Below are positions 51,428-59,708 of a stretch of 64,000 nucleotides of DNA, piece by piece (positions within the stretch are counted from its first letter, which is position 1; each line of letters starts with the position of its first letter). Below the pieces are notes generated by a model. It made no database searches, was not told the DNA's origin, and saw only the letters and a program-made list of their open reading frames with translations. Source of the DNA: Clostridiales bacterium (lineage in GTDB: Bacteria; Bacillota; Clostridia; Saccharofermentanales; Saccharofermentanaceae); the NCBI GenBank assembly GCA_017510605.1, contig JAFWMQ010000015.1:62001-126000 (forward strand). Direction: 5' to 3'. The position numbers and the translations under genes were made by a program.

Positions 51428-53310
51428 TACCCTTCATAGATTACCATTCCGGGTTTTGCTCCCGGAATCTTTTTTACGTGTGAGACAGGGCAGTAATCAA
51501 CCTCGGCCTTAAGAAGTCCGGGTCTTGAATCTTCTGAAGTCATATGTTCTTCAAGTATTATCGCTTTGGAGAAGAATGCCGCGAGGCTTGCGGCTTCGAG
51601 TACCGCATTATCGGAAGGCATCTCTTCATTGGGTTTGGTCTTAAGGATCACATGTGTTCCCGGAAGTCCCTTTACATGGAACCACCAGTCGCGTCTTGAA
51701 GCGGTGTGGAAGGTTAGCTGGTCGTTCTGGATGTTGTTTCTTCCGGCAAGGATCTCGTAACCGTCGGACGTCATATATCTGCGGCAGGGAAGTGCTCTTT
51801 CCTTGGATCTGTCTTTGCCGGCTTTACCTGCATTAGCTCTCTTGGCTGCCTCTCTTAAAGCTCTAGAAGAAGCTTTTCCTGATTTAGCTACGCCGACCAT
51901 CTTGTTAGGGTCTCCGGTGTTTGTCTTGTTCTTTGTTGAAGCACTGCCTTTTCGAAAACCCGAATCTCCGGATATTTCTGCGCGGATCTCTTCGTTGATC
52001 GCCAAAAGATCTTCAGGACTTGTTGCTGCATTGACTGCTGCCGATAAGGAACGGAGATACTGGGAAGCCATCTCATCTTCTTTGAGGTAGTTCTCGGCAA
52101 GTTCCATTTTCCTTTTTGCCTTATGGAAACGCTTGTAATATTCCTGGGCATTTCCCGAGGCGTCAAGAGTAGGATTTAAAGGTATCGTTATTTCCTTAGG
52201 CGGGTCAGTGGTGTAATCGGTAAGATTAACGTTTGAATCACCTTGTTTGATCATGTATTTGTAAGTGAGGATAAGGTCTCCGGAATGCTTCAGGGAATCA
52301 GCCTTTTTTCCTTCTTCAAGATCCTGTTCATGGATCTCGCGCTTTTTGATAACTCTGGCAAGTGCGCTTCCTATTATCTGGCTCAGTCTGTCTTTGCCCT
52401 TGTCTAATACAAGTCGTGAATCACGGGCCTGATAATAAATATAGATCGCTTCCGAAATGGATGATACCTGTATAGCTTTTGCATAACCTTTGAGCCTGAC
52501 GATAGAAGCATCTTCAGGTTCTCCGTTAGCGTTGCAGAACACAAAAGGCTTAAAGGTGTTATTGATGATTCCCGAGAGGAAATCTCTTAATGATTCAGTT
52601 AGACTTTTTTTCTCGCTGTCCGAAAGCATCGAAAGAGTCTTTCTGTCGTCAATATCCGCGCTGTCTGTAATGTAGGAAGTGAGGATGGGAGACAGTCCCA
52701 GAACTGATCCGACAAGCGCCTTGGAAACAGGACGGGAAAGTTCTGTTTCAATTATCGGAAGATCTCCGTTCTCAGTAATTTCCAGTGCTTTTCCCGGTGT
52801 CAGTTTATCCTGTGCCGGTGGGTAGATGTATACCCGTGCGGGCATTACCTCTCTTACACGCGATACGGAGAAATCAACGTGGATAGCTGAATCCAGGATC
52901 TTTCCTGTCTCATTTATCAGGATAAGATTGCTGAACCTTCCCATGAGTTCCGCTGTAAGTGTATAAGTCTTGCGGTCTTTGAGTTCATCGTATTTGCTTA
53001 CTGTAATCTCGATGATGCGTTCATACCCGGGATTAGTTACTTTCTCGATCCTCGAACCTGCCAGATATTTACGTAACAGCATGCAGAACGAGGGCGGCAT
53101 CGAAGGGTTTTCCAAAGTGTTTTCTGCAAAGCAGATTCTGGGGGCACCGGGATCAATTGAGATAAGGAGTTTTTTATATCCGCCTGTAAACCTTATGTGG
53201 AGAATGACTGTATGCTTGTCAGGCATGTAGATCTTGTCTACACGCTTTCCTTCAAGCTCTGAATTAAGCTCGTTTGCGAGAAGCTGACAGGTGATACCGT
53301 CTAATGTCAA
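51379..53310 (-). CDS. rqcH: NFACT-family ribosome quality-control protein RqcH
   Basis: The 643-residue protein has the full bacterial NFACT layout: NFACT-N (MTLDGITCQLLANELNSEL, LLRKYLAGSRIEKV), helix-hairpin-helix and coiled-coil regions (to ~430), then NFACT-R (DWWFHVKGLPGTHVILKTK). RqcH adds alanine tails to stalled nascent chains on 50S subunits. It was first annotated as a fibronectin-binding protein. It ends with TAG inside the queH gene. It lies four bases after the small membrane protein gene and is probably the last gene of the prs operon. Confidence 0.9.
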   Translation of the reverse strand: MTLDGITCQLLANELNSELEGKRVDKIYMPDKHTVILHIRFTGGYKKLLISIDPGAPRICFAENTLENPSMPPSFCMLLRKYLAGSRIEKVTNPGYERIIEITVSKYDELKDRKTYTLTAELMGRFSNLILINETGKILDSAIHVDFSVSRVREVMPARVYIYPPAQDKLTPGKALEITENGDLPIIETELSRPVSKALVGSVLGLSPILTSYITDSADIDDRKTLSMLSDSEKKSLTESLRDFLSGIINNTFKPFVFCNANGEPEDASIVRLKGYAKAIQVSSISEAIYIYYQARDSRLVLDKGKDRLSQIIGSALARVIKKREIHEQDLEEGKKADSLKHSGDLILTYKYMIKQGDSNVNLTDYTTDPPKEITIPLNPTLDASGNAQEYYKRFHKAKRKMELAENYLKEDEMASQYLRSLSAAVNAATSPEDLLAINEEIRAEISGDSGFRKGSASTKNKTNTGDPNKMVGVAKSGKASSRALREAAKRANAGKAGKDRSKERALPCRRYMTSDGYEILAGRNNIQNDQLTFHTASRRDWWFHVKGLPGTHVILKTKPNEEMPSDNAVLEAASLAAFFSKAIILEEHMTSEDSRPGLLKAEVDYCPVSHVKKIPGAKPGMVIYEGYYSVLVEAKEPSSKDL

Positions 53311-53314
53311 GGCT

Positions 53315-53701
53315 TTATTCCTCGTCCTCTATATATTCGCTGTCAGGTTCTTTTTGCTTTTTCCTCGAGAATACCAATGTCATGACAGTCCAGACAATAA
53401 CGGCGATGAGGATCTCAACTCCGAGTATCTTGAAGAATAACGAGTACTGGTTCCAGCTGATAAGAAGATCGATCCCTACGATCAGGATCACTGAAGCGAT
53501 GAAGATAAGAGGCATTGCCGCTTTGGAAGAAGCAAGCCTTTTAAATGCGGAATCAGGATTCTGAGGAGCCTGGACAGGAGCGGATGTTCTTCTTGACGTG
53601 CTGCGGGAAGAAGCAGAACGCGTATTCTTTCTGGAGGAGCCTGTTTTCGAGCTCCTGGAAGAAGAATTGCCTGAACGTGATCTCGACGTATTTGCCATCA
53701 T
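53315..53701 (-). CDS. Small membrane protein with Ser/Arg-rich N-terminus
   Basis: This 128-residue protein is unrecognised. Residues 1-45 are rich in Ser, Arg and Thr and probably disordered and positively charged. Two membrane spans follow (about 58-76 and 85-108), then a short acidic tail (EPDSEYIEDEE). Its start overlaps the stop of the PRPP synthetase gene by one base (TGATG), and rqcH follows four bases after its end, so it is part of that operon. The function cannot be inferred. Confidence 0.7.
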   Translation of the reverse strand: MMANTSRSRSGNSSSRSSKTGSSRKNTRSASSRSTSRRTSAPVQAPQNPDSAFKRLASSKAAMPLIFIASVILIVGIDLLISWNQYSLFFKILGVEILIAVIVWTVMTLVFSRKKQKEPDSEYIEDEE

Positions 53702-54906
53702 CAGCCGATGTTCTCTTTCTCTTTGAGGAGACGCTTGATCTTCTCGGTAGGATTGATGAGGCTTGAGAGCGAAGCATCGTGGTTGATGGCATCAATGAGG
53801 AGCGCTACGAATTTGCAGAGGTTAACGTCTGCATACCATGGAGCCTGCAGGAGCTCGGGTCTTCTGTAGATCAGGTTGGTAGCAAAGACTTTATCGATGA
53901 CGCCGTCTTCATATGCAGCATTGAAGTTGTCGATTCCTTCAGTGAACAGTGCAAATGTAACTGCGCAGAATACCTTACGTGCTCCGCGCTCTTTCATCTC
54001 GCGTGCGATGTCGATCATGGAATCACCTGAGGAGATCATGTCATCAACAATGAGGATGTCCATGCCTTCTACGGATTCGCCGAGGAATTCGTGCGCAACG
54101 ATCGGGTTTCTGCCGTCAACGACTCTTGTGTAGTCTCTTCTCTTATAGAATGTTCCGAGAGGGACACCGAGGATCGAAGCATAATACATAGCTCTGCCGA
54201 TACCGCCTTCATCAGGGGAGATGATCATGAACTTACCGCTTGAGAAGGAGAGGTCAGGTACCTGACGGTACATTTCCTTGATGATCTGGTATGTGGTAGG
54301 AAGGCTCTCGAAACCTGCGAGAGGGATGGCATTTGCAACTCTCTCGTCATGTGCATCGAAAGTGATGATGTTGGCAACACCAAGCTCATAAAGCTCTTCC
54401 AGAGCAAAGGCACAGTCGAGTGATTCTCTGGCGTTTCTCTTGTGCTGGCGGCTCTCGTAAAGGAAAGGCATTATGACATTGATCCTTCTCGATTTTCCGG
54501 AGCAGGCGAGGATAACACGCTTCAGGTCCTGATAGTGGTCGTCGGGGCTCATGCGGTTGTCCGTTCCGAACATCTTGTATGTGCAGGAACAGTTCATGAC
54601 ATCGCTTACGAGATAGAGGTCATGACCTCTTACCGTGTTCTTTACGACAGCCTTTCCTTCACCTGAAGAGAACCTGGCATTCTCAACGGGGATCCTGTAA
54701 TCCTCTCTGAAGAAACCCGGATAAGTATTTACGATCTGTTCCTTCTGGTATTCGGAACGTCTCTTGTTGAGGTAGAAGTTGACCTTCTCGGTGAAATCCT
54801 CACTTCCTCTCAGAGCGATAAGACCGATGGGTCCTACCGGCGCCATGGGGTTGTCGCCGTATTGATCGTAGCGGGAATAAGCTTTTTCGTCAGATGCTGA
54901 TGTCAT
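53701..54906 (-). CDS. prs: Ribose-phosphate pyrophosphokinase (PRPP synthetase)
   Basis: The 401-residue protein is longer than classical Prs (~315) but has its parts: RGHDLYLVSDV, MPFLYESRQHKR (ATP site), NIITFDAHDERV, the catalytic flexible loop YKRRDYTRVVDGRN and the ribose-5-phosphate/PRPP loop ILIVDDMISSGDSMID. The Lys-Arg pair of the loop is kept, so it should make PRPP from ATP and ribose-5-phosphate. A paralogue precedes it by 35 bases. PRPP would supply the Upp enzymes encoded elsewhere in the window. Confidence 0.85.
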   Translation of the reverse strand: MTSASDEKAYSRYDQYGDNPMAPVGPIGLIALRGSEDFTEKVNFYLNKRRSEYQKEQIVNTYPGFFREDYRIPVENARFSSGEGKAVVKNTVRGHDLYLVSDVMNCSCTYKMFGTDNRMSPDDHYQDLKRVILACSGKSRRINVIMPFLYESRQHKRNARESLDCAFALEELYELGVANIITFDAHDERVANAIPLAGFESLPTTYQIIKEMYRQVPDLSFSSGKFMIISPDEGGIGRAMYYASILGVPLGTFYKRRDYTRVVDGRNPIVAHEFLGESVEGMDILIVDDMISSGDSMIDIAREMKERGARKVFCAVTFALFTEGIDNFNAAYEDGVIDKVFATNLIYRRPELLQAPWYADVNLCKFVALLIDAINHDASLSSLINPTEKIKRLLKEKENIG

Positions 54907-54941
54907 AATTGCAGCCTGCCTTTCATGCTTTTTTTGATTTC

Positions 54942-56147
54942 TTATTCATTAAATCCATCGAAAACCTCTCCGATCCTTATCTGGCTTGCAAGATCCTGAA
55001 GTCTCGAAGTCGAATTGATAAGGTCGTAGACGGATTCGTCAGAATTAAGTGCGTCTATTATCCTTGCGACATAAGGTATCATGTCTGCTGCCAGATACCA
55101 GTCGCGTGATTTGAGTTCTTCCGGTGCATAGATGAGGTTAGTCGTGCAGATGCACTTGAAGATGCCGTCAGTATAAGCTTTGTCGAATAATTCAAGGCCG
55201 TTTGTGAAAAGCCCGAACGGTGCAAGGCAATAGATATCCTTGGCGCCTTTATTCTTGAGCTTGTTTGCTGTACGTATCATCGTCTCGCCGGAATTGATCA
55301 TATCATCGATGAGGAGGATGTCTTTACCGGTGACGTCATCACCAAGGTACTTGAAGCCTCTTACAACCTGACCGCCCTGGTTGTAGTAGTAGCGGTAGAA
55401 AAAGCTTAAAGGAAGATTCAGGTGCGAAGAGTAAAAAATCGCCCGCGAGATGCCTGTCTCATCAGGGCTTACCACGAGCGTTGAATTCTTATCCATCTTG
55501 ATCGAGCCAAAGCGGTTTAAGAGAGTCGAAGTCATCTTGAACTGGCAGCGCGGCATCTCTAAAGACATAAGCGGTACCGCATTAGCTATTCTTGCATCGT
55601 GAGGATCGAAAACTATGAGATTTGCAACGCCGAGTTTATAAAGTTTTTTGAGCATGTCTGCGCAGTCGTAGGATTCTCTGTGAGAATCGAGCTTCTCGCG
55701 TCTGCCTTCATATACAAAAGGCATAATGACATTGACTCTCTTTGCCTTGCCCTTAAGTACGGAAAGGATCCTCAGAAGGTCCATATACTGGTCGTCGGGG
55801 GAGATGACCTGTGTCCCTTCTATCAGATTGATGTCCATATTGTGTGAAAGAACGTCAGTAATGACGTAAATATCGTGGCCCCTGACGCTTTCACCGATCG
55901 AAAACTTGCCCTCGCCGGTCTGAAACCTGATAAGCTCAGAGTCCATCAGGTAATTCTCACGGGAATATCCGGGGTCATTTGCGTATTTATTGCCGGGTTT
56001 CTGCGAACGTATCTTTCTCTTGGCAGAGAGTACGTCTGAAACGTTCTTTACGAATTCTTTGTTGGAAGTGTGTGCAATTATGCCAATGGGGCCGAAGGGT
56101 GCCAAATATGTATCCTTATAGCCTGTATTGACATATAAGTCGCTCAT
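54942..56147 (-). CDS. PRPP synthetase paralogue without the catalytic KRR loop
   Basis: This 401-residue protein is a tandem paralogue of the next gene: RGHDIYVITDV, MPFVYEGRREKL, NLIVFDPHDARI and the PRPP loop ILLIDDMINSGETMI are kept. The flexible catalytic loop, YKRRDYTR in the partner, reads YRYYYNQGGQ, so the conserved Lys and Arg are missing. By analogy with mammalian PRPP-synthetase-associated proteins it may be a regulatory partner of the active copy; equal length and adjacency fit a heteromer. A promoter (56181-56208) and a GGGGG site precede the start. Confidence 0.8.
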   Translation of the reverse strand: MSDLYVNTGYKDTYLAPFGPIGIIAHTSNKEFVKNVSDVLSAKRKIRSQKPGNKYANDPGYSRENYLMDSELIRFQTGEGKFSIGESVRGHDIYVITDVLSHNMDINLIEGTQVISPDDQYMDLLRILSVLKGKAKRVNVIMPFVYEGRREKLDSHRESYDCADMLKKLYKLGVANLIVFDPHDARIANAVPLMSLEMPRCQFKMTSTLLNRFGSIKMDKNSTLVVSPDETGISRAIFYSSHLNLPLSFFYRYYYNQGGQVVRGFKYLGDDVTGKDILLIDDMINSGETMIRTANKLKNKGAKDIYCLAPFGLFTNGLELFDKAYTDGIFKCICTTNLIYAPEELKSRDWYLAADMIPYVARIIDALNSDESVYDLINSTSRLQDLASQIRIGEVFDGFNE

Positions 56148-56180
56148 GGCAACATAAAACCCCCTATAAAAGTTAATTAA

Positions 56181-56208
56181 ATAATATCTGAGTCACAAAA
56201 CAAATCAA
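56181..56208 (-). promoter_or_regulatory. Promoter of the prs-rqcH operon
   Basis: On the minus strand TTGATT, 16 bases, TATTAT, about 33 bases before the paralogue start. Confidence 0.6.
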
Positions 56209-56248
56209 AGTGAATATGTGTAGAAATTTGCACGAAAAGTTTTTGAAA

Positions 56249-56863
56249 TTATGTTAAATCTTTGCATACCTCATCAGAGATAGCCTGCTTAAGATCATTT
56301 ATTCCTGATTTTTGGGGATTTGTCTCACTTGAAGACACCGCGAAAACCCTCGCATCTTCAGTAAAATCAAGACAGTTTGACATCATCTGCAACTGTTTCC
56401 TGACCTGCTGGGCAGACAGTTTGTCGCACTTTGTGAATACAAGAAAATAGGGAAGATTCGCGCTGTTAAGGAAATTTAACATCGCGATATCGTCATTTGA
56501 GGGTTCGTGCCTGATGTCTATAAGCAAGAGAACCAGGTCAATGCCTTTTCTGACCTTAAAATAGTTGTCGCAGAGTTCTGAGAATCCCTGGGATTTTGCC
56601 TTTGAAGCCTTCGAAAAACCATAACCGGGCAGATCGGCAAGGATTGCCTTACTATCCATGTCAAAATAGATGATCTGCTGTGTCTTTCCGGGAGTCTGTG
56701 ATACTTTGGCAAGTTTTCTGTTGCTTCCCAGGGCATTTACGAGAGAAGACTTTCCCACATTAGATCTTCCGGCAAGCACTATCTCAGGCAGTCTGTCATC
56801 AGGCAGATCCTTAACAGATGCGCATGTTTTGAGATATCTGATCTTTCCGTAATTGATAGCCAT
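56249..56863 (-). CDS. engB: Ribosome-biogenesis GTPase EngB/YsxC
   Basis: A small GTPase needed for 50S subunit assembly. Motifs are G1 AGRSNVGKSSLVNAL, G2/G3 TPGKTQ...DLPGYGFSKAS, G4 VFTKCDKL and G5 VSSSE. I use ATG 56863 (MAINYGKIRYL); a TTG at 56881 is also in frame. There is no good ribosome-binding site before either. The length of 204 residues is normal. It is separated from the prs operon by 101 bases and is divergent from comEC. Confidence 0.92.
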   Translation of the reverse strand: MAINYGKIRYLKTCASVKDLPDDRLPEIVLAGRSNVGKSSLVNALGSNRKLAKVSQTPGKTQQIIYFDMDSKAILADLPGYGFSKASKAKSQGFSELCDNYFKVRKGIDLVLLLIDIRHEPSNDDIAMLNFLNSANLPYFLVFTKCDKLSAQQVRKQLQMMSNCLDFTEDARVFAVSSSETNPQKSGINDLKQAISDEVCKDLT

Positions 56864-56890
56864 GTATATAACTCTGTTCAAAGTGTTTAT

Positions 56891-56953
56891 CTTGTCGTTT
56901 TTTTCGGCTTATTTGTCGGATTTTGTACGAAAGTTGAGACTCAAACCGACAAG
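56891..56953. repeat. Palindromic element between engB and comEC
   Basis: CCGACAA (56946-56952) can pair with TTGTCGG (56913-56919), a 40-base element with 7-base arms and 26-base interior, the same geometry as the 5.3-kb units. A second left arm, CTTGTCG (56891-56897), pairs with CGACAAG (56947-56953). Arms resemble those of the 59.5-kb array. Confidence 0.55.
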
Positions 56954-56974
56954 CAGCCGCATTAGAATTTTATC

Positions 56975-59383
56975 ATGAAGGACTTATATGGCAAACAATA
57001 TGGAAAATACAGGTTTTTGAGCATCAGGCAGCGATTATCGCAAAGATTGGGACTGATGCATTCTGATCTGAGGAATCTCGGAAGTGTGCTTGCAAAGCGC
57101 CCTGTTGTTATTCCTGCCTTTTTGATCATTCTCTGCAGTTTTACCTGTTACTATTCCGCATCATTCCTGCCGTCTTTACTGATAAGCATTCTTGCAGCCG
57201 CGTCCGGCATTTACTATTCGCTGTATCCGGTGGACAGGAAGATCAGCGGCATCTCGGTCTTTCTTGTTGTAATAATGCTTTGCTCAGTGTTGACTTATAT
57301 AGGCTTTTTTATCAGCAGCAGGTTAAATGCAGTTATTGAAAACGGGCACCTGGACAGCGGAAAACAACAATGCGTTGTAATGTCGGTATCTTATGATCTT
57401 TCCGGTAATCTTGACATGACTGTAAGACTGGACAGCGGCGCTTTGGCAAAAGTCAGGTTTTATTGCGAACATGGAGTTTTTGATCCGGGTGATCAGCTTA
57501 TCCTGTTTGGCAATATCAGAGAGCCTGATAAAGCAGGCAATCCCGGAGAGACGGATTACAGGGAATACCTTAGAAAAAAGGGTATTATCTATACGATCTC
57601 ATGTGACCGTTATTCTGTTGTTTCCGAGGTTGATTTTCCTATTGCTGTTACAGGCTTTTTGCAAAGACTGTTTTTTGAATTTAGAAGTTCTGTTTTCGAA
57701 GCCGTAACAGCATCATTTGATGAAAGGTTCAAAGCTCTTACAGCCGCTGTTTGTATAGGTGACAGATCACTCATATCAAAAAGTGTTGAGCGCGATTTCA
57801 GATTGTCCTGCTGCTCGCATCTGCTGGCGGTTTCAGGGACACATTTCTCCGGTTTTCTTGTCTGTCTTCCGCTGATACTTAAAGCCCTTAATATCAGGCG
57901 TAAAAACGAACTGCTCACACATGTTGTTTTCTGTATTCTCATAGGGTGTCTGACAGGGTGGAGTGATTCAGTTACGAGAGCCGCAATAATGAGCATATGT
58001 GTTATTGCAGACAGGGAATGGCTTTCTGCATTAAGTCTGGCTTCGATGATCATGATCGTCGCCGATCCGTTCTGCGCTCTGTCTTCAGGATTTCAGATGA
58101 GCTTTTGCGCAGTCATAGCTATTAAAGTCTACAGCGTAAAGATATCATCTTTGCTGATCAGGTTTCATCTTAATGAAGGTATTGTCAACCTTATCAGTCC
58201 CGCTGTTTCAGCCTTTTTGGGCATGATTCCATTTTGGTCTGAAACATCCATGAGACCTGATCCTGAACACCTTCTCATTCAGATTGCCGGATCTTTCTTG
58301 GCGGGCTGTGCATGCACGTTCTTTGTTCCATGTGTAATCTTGTGTCATTTGCTGCCTTTCTGGGATCGATACCTGTCATCGCCGTTGCTCTTATGTCTCG
58401 ATGCGCTCTATAAGTTTGTTGCTGCGGGAGGCTCCTTAAGTGTTAAGAGCGGCATGCCGGTTCACTTAAGCAAATGCTTGTTGGTGATTCTCGGGCTTGT
58501 GGTTTTTCTTTACATGATCCCGCCTTGTATGTTCAGAAAAATCTTTATGAAACCAACAGCCGCAGTCCTTGCATTCGCTATCGGATTAGAAAGCTTTTCC
58601 GTTCTGAAAAGATCTGACTGCAGGGTTGTTTTTGCAGATGTAGGGCAGGGCGATTGCTGTCTTATAATCACACCTGACAAAACATGCCTCATTGATGCAG
58701 GAACATACAAAGAAGGCAGTTCTACAGTCTGTGATCTGCTTGATTACTATGGGATATATCAGGTCGATTATTGTGTCATGAGCCATTGGGATTCAGATCA
58801 TGCCGGCGGGTTTGCCGCACTGTCCGATCAGGGAAGGGTAAAAAGCATCCTGACTTCATATGTGCCTTCTTCTGATGATAAAGACAAGGACAAAGACGTT
58901 CAGGAATTCTTAATATCGAACTGCTCTGATCCGGAATCCGAATTATCTTTCCGTTTAAAGCTTTCTATGGTTTTGGCAGGAGACAGGATCGATCTGTCTG
59001 ATTCGGTTTATCTTGATGTTCTTTATCCGTCAGTCAGCAGCGGTGGTGGCAACGAATCGAGTCTTGTAGTGATGCTCCATATCATTGGCAAGGAGGAAAC
59101 TTCTATCCTTTTTACTGGAGATATCGGTACAACAACTGAAACATTACTTATTGAAAAAGGCATCGATCTTGACTGCGACATCCTCAAAGTCGCTCATCAC
59201 GGCTCAAAATATTCGTCCTCCGGGGAATTTATTGAGGTGTGTTCGCCCGATATCGCCGTAATCTCCGTCGGTGCGCACAATTTCTACGGCCATCCGTCTC
59301 CCCAGACGCTCTCGCGCTTTGATTCCTACGGCTGCGAGATCTTCCGGACAGATACAGAAGGGGCGGTGGTGCTGGAATATTGA
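56975..59383 (+). CDS. comEC: ComEC/Rec2 DNA-uptake channel
   Basis: The 802-residue protein has all three ComEC parts: an N-terminal membrane/OB region (1-230), the competence domain with many spans (LLAVSGTHFSGFLVCLPLI, CLTGWSDSVTRAAIMS; 250-520) and a C-terminal metallo-beta-lactamase domain (DVGQGDCCLIIT, HWDSDHAGG, LKVAHHGSKYSS, FYGHPSP). It forms the channel that carries single-stranded DNA during transformation. Full length and intact motifs suggest function. No ribosome-binding site is visible; TAGAAT (56963-56968) ends six bases before the ATG, so the mRNA may be leaderless. Confidence 0.92.
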   Translation: MKDLYGKQYGKYRFLSIRQRLSQRLGLMHSDLRNLGSVLAKRPVVIPAFLIILCSFTCYYSASFLPSLLISILAAASGIYYSLYPVDRKISGISVFLVVIMLCSVLTYIGFFISSRLNAVIENGHLDSGKQQCVVMSVSYDLSGNLDMTVRLDSGALAKVRFYCEHGVFDPGDQLILFGNIREPDKAGNPGETDYREYLRKKGIIYTISCDRYSVVSEVDFPIAVTGFLQRLFFEFRSSVFEAVTASFDERFKALTAAVCIGDRSLISKSVERDFRLSCCSHLLAVSGTHFSGFLVCLPLILKALNIRRKNELLTHVVFCILIGCLTGWSDSVTRAAIMSICVIADREWLSALSLASMIMIVADPFCALSSGFQMSFCAVIAIKVYSVKISSLLIRFHLNEGIVNLISPAVSAFLGMIPFWSETSMRPDPEHLLIQIAGSFLAGCACTFFVPCVILCHLLPFWDRYLSSPLLLCLDALYKFVAAGGSLSVKSGMPVHLSKCLLVILGLVVFLYMIPPCMFRKIFMKPTAAVLAFAIGLESFSVLKRSDCRVVFADVGQGDCCLIITPDKTCLIDAGTYKEGSSTVCDLLDYYGIYQVDYCVMSHWDSDHAGGFAALSDQGRVKSILTSYVPSSDDKDKDKDVQEFLISNCSDPESELSFRLKLSMVLAGDRIDLSDSVYLDVLYPSVSSGGGNESSLVVMLHIIGKEETSILFTGDIGTTTETLLIEKGIDLDCDILKVAHHGSKYSSSGEFIEVCSPDIAVISVGAHNFYGHPSPQTLSRFDSYGCEIFRTDTEGAVVLEY

Positions 59384-59499
59384 TATTACTGACAGATTAA
59401 AGGTTTGCCTGTTTAAACAGCAGAGCCAATACCTACTCTTTTGTTTATTTTCGATTATGACGGTATCCGAAAGGCCGTCTGATTAACGATTTGCAAAGA

Positions 59500-59688
59500 A
59501 AACACCGACTTTTTCGAGAAAACGAATTTTCGTCGGTGTTTCAGACCCGCATAAGTACCTCTAATGAACACTTATATACCGACGTATTTTCAATTTCTCA
59601 ATATAGTCGGTATTTGGAAGTCATCAATATAGAAAAATCGAAATAAATATACCGACTTTTTTGTGATTTTCGAAATATGTCGGTAATT
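59500..59688. repeat. Three palindromes with 74/73-bp period, second array
   Basis: Cores run ACCGAC...GTCGGT at 59504-59537, 59578-59611 and 59651-59684, each exactly 34 bases. Core starts are 74 and 73 bases apart. Arms extend outwards, to ten perfect pairs in the first unit (AAACACCGAC / GTCGGTGTTT). Interiors are AT-rich and differ, with TTTTCGA-type strings. The layout copies the array at 5264-5451 although arm sequence differs (GACGGA/TCCGTC there). The 325-base gap (59384-59708) also holds CTGTTTAAACAG (59409-59420), a possible GACGG...CCGTC stem (59459-59479), and an AAGGAGG site before the next gene. Confidence 0.85.
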
Positions 59689-59708
59689 AGAAAAAGGAGG
59701 GTTTTAGA

